DNA of 64,000 nt from DATJFQ01 sp035492775 (lineage in GTDB: Bacteria; Acidobacteriota; Vicinamibacteria; Vicinamibacterales; 2-12-FULL-66-21). The notes under the pieces were generated by a model that was not told where the DNA came from, searched no databases, and saw nothing but the letters and a program-made list of their open reading frames with translations. This document shows, piece after piece, positions 24,972 to 31,359 of this stretch (the first letter of the stretch is position 1; each line of letters starts with the position of its first letter). Made by a program: the position numbers and the translations under genes. The DNA lies in NCBI GenBank assembly GCA_035492775.1, contig DATJIW010000009.1, positions 1-64,000 on the forward strand, written 5' to 3'.

Positions 24972-26214
24972 GGGCGTGCTCCTTGCGAAAGCGGTCGAGC
25001 ATGCGCCGCGGCAGCTGGGCGTCGATGGTCACGCGGCCGTCCGTCGCCACGTGCGAGAGGACTCGGCCGACGCGATACAGCTGGGCGATCTGCTCGCGGT
25101 CGTCGGCGTCAGTCGCCGAGAACTCGAACCGCGCGGCCGCCGTGTCGAGTCCGAGCCGGGATTCGATGGCGGCAATCACCTCGTCGCGGCCGTCGCCGGT
25201 GAGCGCAGAGATGCAGAGCGCGCCGTGATGAGCCGCGATCCGCGAGCGCCCTCCGGCATCGAGCGCATCACATTTGTTCAGGACCTCGATCGCCGGCACC
25301 TGCTCGGCGCCGACTTCGCGCAGCACTTCCTGCACCGCCGCCGCGTGCCGATCGCGATCGGGGCTGGATGCATCGATCACGTGCAGCAGCAGATCGGCTC
25401 CTGCAACCTCTTCCAGCGTCGCGCGGAAGGCCGCGACGAGCGAGTGCGGCAGCCGTTCGATGAAACCCACCGTGTCGGACACCAGCAGCTCGCGGCGGTC
25501 CGGCAGTTTCACGCGCCGTACGAGCGGATCGAGCGTGACGAAGAGCGCATCCGAGGCGACGGCGTCGCCGCCCGTCAACAGATTGAAGAGCGTCGTCTTT
25601 CCGGCGTTCGTGTATCCGACCAGCGCCACCGTGGGAACCGACGCTTTATGGCGGCGCTCACGCAACTGTTCCCGGCGCCGCTTGACAGTGTCGATCTCCT
25701 TGCCGAGCTGGCTGATCCGGTATCGGATACGGCGCCGATCCGTCTCGAGTTTCGTTTCACCTGGTCCGCGCGTTCCGATGCCGCCGCCAAGACGGGAGAG
25801 CGCCGACGACCCGACGAGCCGCGGCATCAGATACCGCAATTGTGCGAGTTCCACCTGGAGCTTGCCCTCTCGCGTCCGCGCGCGCCGGGCGAAGATGTCG
25901 AGGATCAGCTGCGTTCGATCGATGACCTTGCGATCGAGCGCGCGCTCGAGATTCCGCAGTTGCGCCGGGCTCAGCTCGTTGTTGAAGATGACCAGGGTGG
26001 CGTTCAGTTCGTCGGCGGCCGCTGCGAGCTGCGCGACCTTGCCGCTGCCGAGAAACGTCGCCGCGTCCGGCCTCCCACGCTCCTGCATGATGCGCAGGAC
26101 GACTTCGGCTCCCGCCGCCGCGGCGAGCGCCGAGAGCTCATCGAGGGAATGTTCCGGATCGAGTTGTTGATGGGAATCGGTGAAGAGACCGACGAGCGCT
26201 GCCCGTTCGCGCAT
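24952..26214 (-). CDS. hflX: Ribosome-associated GTPase HflX
   Basis: GTPase that splits stalled ribosomes. Seen are the glycine-rich HflX domain (GSGKVAQLAAAADELNATLV, NNELSPAQLRNLERAL), the linker GGGIGTRGPGETKLETDRR, the P-loop GYTNAGKTTLFNLL, DTVGFIERLPHSLVAAF and NKCD. The start chosen is ATG 26214, which overlaps the stop of tsaC by one base (TGATG) and gives 420 residues. An in-frame start at 26244 would add 10 residues and overlap tsaC by 31 nt. Confidence 0.95.
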   Translation of the reverse strand: MRERAALVGLFTDSHQQLDPEHSLDELSALAAAAGAEVVLRIMQERGRPDAATFLGSGKVAQLAAAADELNATLVIFNNELSPAQLRNLERALDRKVIDRTQLILDIFARRARTREGKLQVELAQLRYLMPRLVGSSALSRLGGGIGTRGPGETKLETDRRRIRYRISQLGKEIDTVKRRREQLRERRHKASVPTVALVGYTNAGKTTLFNLLTGGDAVASDALFVTLDPLVRRVKLPDRRELLVSDTVGFIERLPHSLVAAFRATLEEVAGADLLLHVIDASSPDRDRHAAAVQEVLREVGAEQVPAIEVLNKCDALDAGGRSRIAAHHGALCISALTGDGRDEVIAAIESRLGLDTAAARFEFSATDADDREQIAQLYRVGRVLSHVATDGRVTIDAQLPRRMLDRFRKEHARAVATR

Positions 26215-26840
26215 CACTGCTGCGATTCTAGCACGCGGTTCCACGGCACCGCCCCTTCGCGGATCAGGCGCAACACCTCACCTGAGGCGTCGACAATCGT
26301 CGATGGCGGTCCGCCCGGAGCCGCGCCGCCATCGATCAGGACGTCGACGCCGGGCAAGGCCGCAAACACATCATCGGGCGCCGCCGTCGCGGGCGCGCCC
26401 GATCGATTGGCGCTCGTGGCCGTGACGCAGAATCCGAACCGCCGTGCCAGCTCGCGCGCTATGGTGTGCCGCGGGACGCGGACGCCAACCGTCGCGCCGC
26501 CGGCGAGCGCTTCGCGCGCAAGGCCCGCGCGCGCCGTTGCCACGATAGTCACCGGGCCAGGCCACACCAGCTGCGCGAGCCTCGCGGTCCGCGCCGTGAA
26601 GAACGCTGCCTCGCCCGCCTGCGCCGCGTCGGCGGCGATGAGCGTCAGCGCCGACGTCTCAGGACGTCCCTTCAGCGTGAACACTCGCGCAACCGCTTCC
26701 GCGTCCCTCGGATCGGCAGCAAGGCCATAAAGCGTGTCGGTCGGATAAGCCACCACCCCGCCCTGACGCAGCGCGTCCACCGCCGGATCGAGAGCCGCGG
26801 GATCGAAGTTGGCCGGATCGATCCGGATGCGATGGCCCAT
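26214..26840 (-). CDS. tsaC: L-threonylcarbamoyladenylate synthase (Sua5/YrdC family)
   Basis: Makes threonylcarbamoyl-AMP for the t6A37 modification of ANN-decoding tRNAs. Short TsaC form of 208 residues, without the Sua5 C-terminal domain. The YrdC core is shown by GGVVAYPTDTLYGLAADPRD, FTLKGRPETSALTLI, VWPGPVTIVATA, GVRVPRH and TATSANRSGAPA. It is translationally coupled to hflX. Confidence 0.93.
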   Translation of the reverse strand: MGHRIRIDPANFDPAALDPAVDALRQGGVVAYPTDTLYGLAADPRDAEAVARVFTLKGRPETSALTLIAADAAQAGEAAFFTARTARLAQLVWPGPVTIVATARAGLAREALAGGATVGVRVPRHTIARELARRFGFCVTATSANRSGAPATAAPDDVFAALPGVDVLIDGGAAPGGPPSTIVDASGEVLRLIREGAVPWNRVLESQQ

Positions 26841-26852
26841 AGAATGACGATT

Positions 26853-27014
26853 ATGCCCCGCGCCCGCGGCACGCCGCGACAGCCGAAGCAGTCACGCCGC
26901 GGTTTCTCGCTTCCCCGCGTCCCGCTGCCCCGTCAGATCGGCGGACAGCATGAAGACAAGACCAGGCGGCCGTTCAGAAAACAGAAGCACCGGAAGACGG
27001 GAGACGAGGAATAA
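26853..27014 (+). CDS. Possible small basic protein
   Basis: A 53-residue open frame starting at ATG 26853 with many Arg, Lys and Gln (PRQPKQSRRGFSLPRVPLPR, then KTRRPFRKQKHRKTGDEE). It is divergent from tsaC and convergent with the MFS gene. It lacks an obvious ribosome site and resembles no family I can name; the proline- and arginine-rich composition could be chance in high-GC DNA. Confidence 0.25.
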   Translation: MPRARGTPRQPKQSRRGFSLPRVPLPRQIGGQHEDKTRRPFRKQKHRKTGDEE

Positions 27015-27046
27015 GGCCAGCGCCACTCGCCGACGGCGCATGAACG

Positions 27047-28273
27047 TCAAGTTGGGAGTTGGGAGTTGGGCGTTGGGAATTCCTCCTGCCGTATCTCCCT
27101 CGCGGCGATGCTGACGCCGAAGCCGAGCGCCGCGAGCGAGGCGGCATCCAGCGCAAACACCGACCGGATGGACCACGCACCCAGGAACCCCGCGACGACG
27201 GGACTCACCGCCAGACCGACGAGTGACGCGGTCGTCAGGAGACCAAAACCGACACCGCGCGCGTTCGGCGGGATGACTTCCGCGGCCGCGGTATACGCAG
27301 CCGTCATCCCCGCGCCGATCGCGAGGCCGAAGAATGGAGTCGCTGCGTAGAGCCAGTACACGTGGTGCGCTGTCGTGTACACCAGCGCGCCGGAGCCAGC
27401 GAGGACCGACGCGAACACGATGAGACGCGGCGCAGGCATGCGACGAAGGAGCGCCGCACAGTAATGGTGGCCGAGGGCGCCGGCACCGGCCGCGATCGAG
27501 AAAAGGAGGCCCGAGATGAGTGCGACACGCGTCGGCGGCACACCCAGCAGCCCGACGTAGAGCGGCAGCACGGGTCCAAAGCTTCGATCGACGAACTGCA
27601 ATCCGAAGATCGCGGCCGACATCACCAGGAAGTTCTCGAACGCAAACACGTTGCGAAACGTAATCGCGCCCTGAGGGGTGCCGGTGGCCTCGGGCCGCGC
27701 GTGCACGAGGCGTTCGTCGTACAGGACGAAGACGAGCGCGACGGCGATCGCGTAGAACACGGCCGCCACGATGAACGCGCGGCGCAATCCGACCACGGCC
27801 GCGAGCGTGCCGCCGAAGACCGGTCCCAGAGCCGGTCCGAGACGCTGCGCGGTCTGGACGAGACCGATCGATTGCGCCATCCGCCCCTCAGGCGCTGAAT
27901 CCGCCGCCATCGTCAGCGTCAGCGACCCGTATCCGGCGAAGAGGCCCTGCACCGCGCGCAGCGCGAATACGTGCCACGCGCGGGTGACGAACGCGGTGGC
28001 GGCCATGATGACCACGAAGCTCGCGAGCGACCGCTCGACCATGATTTTGCGGCCGTAACGGTCCGCAAGGCGTCCCCAGAAGGGCGAAAGCATCGCCGTC
28101 AACGCGGGCGTGACGCCAAGCGACAGCCCCGACCACATGGCAACTTCCCCGACGGTGCCCACGCCGAGTTGATGGAAATAGAGGGGCAGGAACGGCATCA
28201 CGAGAGTGAAGCCCATGAAGCCGATGAACGAGGCGGCCGTGACCGCGAAGAGATTGCGTCCCGGAGTACTCAC
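27047..28273 (-). CDS. MFS transporter
   Basis: Twelve-helix major facilitator of 408 residues, DHA1-like. The motif-A-like loop between helices 2 and 3 is FWGRLADRYGRKIMVERSLA. GPALGPVFGG in helix 5 matches motif C of drug/H+ antiporters, so an exporter is likely. The substrate is unknown. The last dozen codons (EEFPTPNSQLPT) are encoded by the GGGAGTT repeat array at 27050-27083 read from the opposite strand, which also supplies the stop region. Confidence 0.85.
   Translation of the reverse strand: MSTPGRNLFAVTAASFIGFMGFTLVMPFLPLYFHQLGVGTVGEVAMWSGLSLGVTPALTAMLSPFWGRLADRYGRKIMVERSLASFVVIMAATAFVTRAWHVFALRAVQGLFAGYGSLTLTMAADSAPEGRMAQSIGLVQTAQRLGPALGPVFGGTLAAVVGLRRAFIVAAVFYAIAVALVFVLYDERLVHARPEATGTPQGAITFRNVFAFENFLVMSAAIFGLQFVDRSFGPVLPLYVGLLGVPPTRVALISGLLFSIAAGAGALGHHYCAALLRRMPAPRLIVFASVLAGSGALVYTTAHHVYWLYAATPFFGLAIGAGMTAAYTAAAEVIPPNARGVGFGLLTTASLVGLAVSPVVAGFLGAWSIRSVFALDAASLAALGFGVSIAAREIRQEEFPTPNSQLPT
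27050..27083 (+). repeat. G-rich array overlapping the MFS gene 3' end
   Basis: Four GGG tracts with 4-nt spacers (AGTT, AGTT, CGTT) on the + strand, meeting the G-quadruplex spacing rule. On the minus strand it is translated as the C-terminus of the MFS protein. Confidence 0.8.
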
Positions 28274-28336
28274 GCTGGGTGCGACTCACTCTGAGGACCG
28301 AAGGGGCGGGGAGGGCGAATACTGGGTAGAGATGGT

Positions 28337-28453
28337 TTCAACTCCCAACTCCCAACTCCCAACTCCCAATTCCCAACCCCAATTCCTAATTTCTAAGTTC
28401 CAATTCCTAATTCCTAATTCCTAACTCCCAATTCCTAACTCCAATTCCCAAGG
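28337..28453 (-). repeat. C-rich (minus-strand G-rich) array, AACTCCCAATTCC type
   Basis: About fifteen 7-nt units. The first part is regular AACTCCC / AATTCCC; the second part decays to AATTCCT, ATTTCTA and AGTTCCA. The minus strand carries the GGG tracts. Longest member of the family in the window, and a graded example of its decay. Confidence 0.85.
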
Positions 28454-28626
28454 TGAGGCCTAACCGGCGGAGCTCATCGCGCTCCTGGCGACAGTGCATT
28501 TGAATTAGAGAGGCTCCTGGATCACGCTTCTTGCTCTGAAGACCCCAATGTTTTTCGAGATTCAATGTTCTCCTCTGATACTCAATGCTCTCCTCTGGCC
28601 CTCCCTCTCCTCTGAAGACCCAATGC

Positions 28627-28655
28627 TCTCCGTGGCCTCCGTGGCCTCTTAGTTG
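28627..28655. repeat. Single arm of the GGCCACGGAG element
   Basis: CTCCGTGGCCTCCGTGGCCT followed by CTTAGTT matches the right arm of the inverted repeat at 21228-21253 with one substitution near the end, about 7.4 kb away. Confidence 0.8.
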
Positions 28656-28691
28656 ATCTCTCTCTTTCCCTCTCTCTCGCCGGCCTCCCGA

Positions 28692-29678
28692 TCAGAAACG
28701 AATTCTCACCATGCGGCGCTGCTCGACATGGATCGTATCGATGAACCGGATGCGCGGCGGGTCGCTCTGCATCACGAGTGAGCTCGTGCGCGTGCCGTCG
28801 CCGAAGAAGCGCACGCCTTTCATCAGTGTGCCGTCGGTGACGCCGGTGGCGGCGAAGATGATGTTGTCTCCGCTGGCGAGATCCTTCGACGTATACACGC
28901 GTCGGAAGTCCGTGATCCCCATCGCGCGGCAGCGCGTCTCGTGCTCGGGCGTGCTGACGACGAGCCGCGCGAAGATCTCGCCGTTCAGGCATCGCATTGC
29001 CGCCGCCGTGAGTACGCCCTCCGGCGCGCCGCCGGTTCCCATCACGGCGTGCACGCCGCTGCCCACCAGCGCCGCGGCAATGCCCGCCGAGAGGTCGCCG
29101 TCGCCGATGAGCCGGATGCGCGCACCGGTCGCGCGGATCTGGTCGATCAGCTCTTCGTGCCTCGGGCGATCGAGGACGATGACGACGAGGTCGTCGACGC
29201 TGCGCTCGAGACACCGCGCGATCGCTTTCAGGTTCTCCGCCGGCGTCGCGTCGAGGCTGACCGCTCCCTTCGAGCTGGGGCCGACCACGAGCTTCTCCAT
29301 GTAGAGATCGGGCGCGTGCAGCAGTCCGCCTTGACTCGACGCCGCGAGGACGGCGATCGCGTTCGGCGCGCCGGTCGCGCAGAGGTTCGTCCCCTCGAGG
29401 GGATCCACCGCGATGTCGACGGCGGGGAGCCCCATCGCGGCGCCCGCTTTGGCCGCGAGACCCACCTTTTCGCCGATGTAGAGCATCGGCGCTTCATCGC
29501 GCTCGCCTTCGCCGATGACGATTGTGCCTTCGATCGGAACGGTATCGAGGCATTGTCGCATCGCCTCGACGGCCGCCTGATCCGATTTGTGCCGATCGCC
29601 CTGCCCCATGGTGTGGGCGCAGGCGATGGCAGCCTGTTCGACGACGCTGAGGAAGTCGAGCGAGAGATCTGAATCCAT
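28692..29678 (-). CDS. glpX: Class II fructose-1,6-bisphosphatase
   Basis: Gluconeogenic phosphatase hydrolysing fructose 1,6-bisphosphate; 328 residues from ATG 29678. The metal- and substrate-binding motifs are VIGEGERDEAPMLYIGE, VDPLEGTNLCA and IGDGDLSAGIAAAL, with MGTGGAPEGVLTAAAMRCL near residue 205, all typical of GlpX. A longer open frame upstream has no support and includes the low-complexity stretch at 29680-29715. A sedoheptulose bisphosphatase side activity is possible. It is 44 bp downstream of the acyl-CoA dehydrogenase gene on the same strand. Confidence 0.94.
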   Translation of the reverse strand: MDSDLSLDFLSVVEQAAIACAHTMGQGDRHKSDQAAVEAMRQCLDTVPIEGTIVIGEGERDEAPMLYIGEKVGLAAKAGAAMGLPAVDIAVDPLEGTNLCATGAPNAIAVLAASSQGGLLHAPDLYMEKLVVGPSSKGAVSLDATPAENLKAIARCLERSVDDLVVIVLDRPRHEELIDQIRATGARIRLIGDGDLSAGIAAALVGSGVHAVMGTGGAPEGVLTAAAMRCLNGEIFARLVVSTPEHETRCRAMGITDFRRVYTSKDLASGDNIIFAATGVTDGTLMKGVRFFGDGTRTSSLVMQSDPPRIRFIDTIHVEQRRMVRIRF

Positions 29679-29679
29679 G

Positions 29680-29715
29680 TGCGATGTCCGATGGCGGGCG
29701 TCGGGCGTCCGCGGT
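29680..29715. repeat. Short degenerate GACGCCC / CATCGGACATCGC array
   Basis: On the minus strand it reads GACGCCCGACGCCCGCCATC then GGACATCGCACATGG, directly before the glpX start codon. The ATG of glpX is the end of the array. Confidence 0.45.
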
Positions 29716-29722
29716 GTCACGA

Positions 29723-30925
29723 TTACTGGTTCCAGGGCGGCAGCTCGCACCGCGTCGGACGATCCTGCCGGACGCCGAGCACGTAGTCTGCCTGCATCAG
29801 CTTGTGGATCTCGCGCGTGCCTTCGTAGATGACCGCGCCTTTGCAGTTGCGGTAGAAGCGCCCGGCAGGGTATTCGTCGGAGTAGCCGTTCGCGCCGTGC
29901 ACCTGCACGCAGTCGCCGGCAGCGCGCTCCGACGCGACCGTCGCGAACCACTTCGCAAGCCCCGTTTCGCGCGTATTCCGGCGCCCGGCGTTCTTGAGGA
30001 ATCCCGCGCGCATCCAGAGGAGCCGCGCCGCCTGATAGTCCGACTCCATCTGCGCGATCATCTCCTTCACGAGCTGATGGTCGGCAATCGGAACACCAAA
30101 GGTCTTGCGCTCCTTTGCATACTTCGCGCTCGCGTCGCGGCACGCCCGGATCAGGCCGGTTGCGCCCGCGGCCACCGTGTAGCGGCCCTGATCGAGCGCA
30201 AACATCGCGATCTTGAAACCTTCGCCAGCCTTGCCGAGCACGTTCGCCTCGGGCACCTCGACGTCTTCCATCTTGAAGAAGCCGGTGTTGCCCGCGAGGA
30301 TGCCCCACTTCTCCTTCAGCGTCCCGCTCGAGAACCCCTTGAATCCCCGTTCGACGATGAACGCGCTGATGCCGCTGGTGTCCCGCTGCTTTTTCTTTTC
30401 GAGGTCCGTCCAGCCGAAGACGAGAAAGTTGTCGGCGACGTCCGCCAGCGAGATCCACATCTTCTCGCCGGTGAGGAAATATCGATCACCCTTCTTGACC
30501 GCCGTCGTCTGGATGCCCCGCACGTCGCTGCCGGCGGCCGGCTCCGTGAGGCCGTACGTCGCGATCTTCTGTCCCTTGGCCTGCGGCACGAGGTAGCGCT
30601 GCTTCTGATCCTCGGTTCCCCAGGTGAGCAGCGACAGGCAGTTCAGGCCCGCGTGAACCGACATGATCACGCGCAGCGACGTGTCGACGTACTCCATCTC
30701 CTCGCTGATGATCCCGAGGCTGACGTAGTCCATTCCGGCGCCGCCGTATTCCTGCGGCACCGAGCATCCGAGCAGGCCCATTTGCGCCATCTGCGGGAGA
30801 ATGTTCTTGTCGAAGCGGTGCTCGCGATCGAGTTCGCGGATTTTTGGCGCTACTTCCCTCGCCCCCCACTCCCGCACGCTCTGTTCGAGGATCCTCTGTT
30901 CTTCGGTGAGATCCAGATTAATCAT
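29723..30925 (-). CDS. Acyl-CoA dehydrogenase
   Basis: FAD flavoenzyme that oxidises acyl-CoA to enoyl-CoA; 400 residues from ATG 30925, chosen because AAGGA lies 9-10 nt upstream and the protein then begins MINLDLTEEQRILEQSVREW as usual. LTEPAAGSDVRGIQTTA and the KMWISLADVADNFLVF segment bind FAD and substrate. The catalytic base is Glu368 in VIYEGTREIHKLM. RYTVAAGATGLIRACRDASA is also typical. Chain-length specificity is unknown. It is divergent from the PadR gene. Confidence 0.92.
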   Translation of the reverse strand: MINLDLTEEQRILEQSVREWGAREVAPKIRELDREHRFDKNILPQMAQMGLLGCSVPQEYGGAGMDYVSLGIISEEMEYVDTSLRVIMSVHAGLNCLSLLTWGTEDQKQRYLVPQAKGQKIATYGLTEPAAGSDVRGIQTTAVKKGDRYFLTGEKMWISLADVADNFLVFGWTDLEKKKQRDTSGISAFIVERGFKGFSSGTLKEKWGILAGNTGFFKMEDVEVPEANVLGKAGEGFKIAMFALDQGRYTVAAGATGLIRACRDASAKYAKERKTFGVPIADHQLVKEMIAQMESDYQAARLLWMRAGFLKNAGRRNTRETGLAKWFATVASERAAGDCVQVHGANGYSDEYPAGRFYRNCKGAVIYEGTREIHKLMQADYVLGVRQDRPTRCELPPWNQ

Positions 30926-30983
30926 CAGGCCGTCCTTCAGAAAGTATGAAACGGCCATTGTATCGGAGGTTGGTTGCAATATC

Positions 30984-30995
30984 TTCAGAACTGAA
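30984..30995. promoter_or_regulatory. Candidate PadR operator palindrome
   Basis: TTCAG-AA-CTGAA is a perfect 5-bp inverted repeat 17 bp before the ATG of the PadR gene, in the short AT-rich divergent region shared with the acyl-CoA dehydrogenase. Autoregulation by PadR proteins is common; this site is inference. Confidence 0.35.
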
Positions 30996-31011
30996 TATAC
31001 TTCGAAACAGA

Positions 31012-31359
31012 ATGCAGTCCTCGCACCGCGAATCGCGCCTTCATCTGCCCCTCCGTCCGTCGGCGTTTGCCGTCCTCGCGGCACTCGCGGAACGTCCGCT
31101 GCCGGGGATCGATATCCTGGACGCCGTCAACGCGACCGTACCCGGGACGCCGCTGCTTGGGCCCGGAACGCTCTACCGCCTGCTGCGCGAGCTGCGGCAG
31201 CAACAGCTGATCACGCGGGTCGACACCGCGGCCGCTGACGAGCGACAGGCACATCACGAGCTGACGCCGGCAGGCCGGGCGACGCTGCGCGCCGAGGCGG
31301 CGCGGCTGCGGCGCACCCTCGATCTCGCTGACGGACGCTCCCGCACCGGTCCGCGCTGA
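31012..31359 (+). CDS. PadR-family transcriptional regulator
   Basis: Winged-helix regulator of 115 residues from ATG 31012. The PadR core is shown by SAFAVLAALAERPLPGIDIL, GPGTLYRLLRELRQQQLI and the wing ADERQAHHELTPAGRATLRAE. It overlaps the permease gene by one base (TGATG). Such PadR-permease pairs are a repeated arrangement in Acidobacteriota. It lacks the long C-terminal coiled dimerisation helix of PadR-s1 proteins, ending about 15 residues after the wing helix. Confidence 0.9.
   Translation: MQSSHRESRLHLPLRPSAFAVLAALAERPLPGIDILDAVNATVPGTPLLGPGTLYRLLRELRQQQLITRVDTAAADERQAHHELTPAGRATLRAEAARLRRTLDLADGRSRTGPR

Larger units (their letters stand above)
28274..28691. other. 418-bp non-coding, repeat-filled gap
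   Basis: No credible gene in this gap between the MFS and glpX start-stop borders. The left part (28337-28453) is a C-rich array. The middle and right parts contain imperfect copies of CTCAATGCTCTCC and of GAAGACCCAATG, and one arm of the GGCCACGGAG element (28627-28655). It ends in a CTCTCTCTTTCCCTCTCTCT run next to the glpX stop. Confidence 0.7.

Noticed and set aside
24718..26730. 670-codon open frame opposite hflX and tsaC
   Set aside because: HflX and TsaC motifs are complete on the minus strand; the + frame is compositional.
29679..30458. Upstream extension of glpX into a 588-residue protein
   Set aside because: The added part is antisense-free but overlaps the acyl-CoA dehydrogenase gene in another frame; GlpX starts normally at ATG 29678.
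30926..31084. Upstream extension of acyl-CoA dehydrogenase by 53 residues
   Set aside because: It would run over the divergent padR region; AAGGA before ATG 30925 fits the normal family start.
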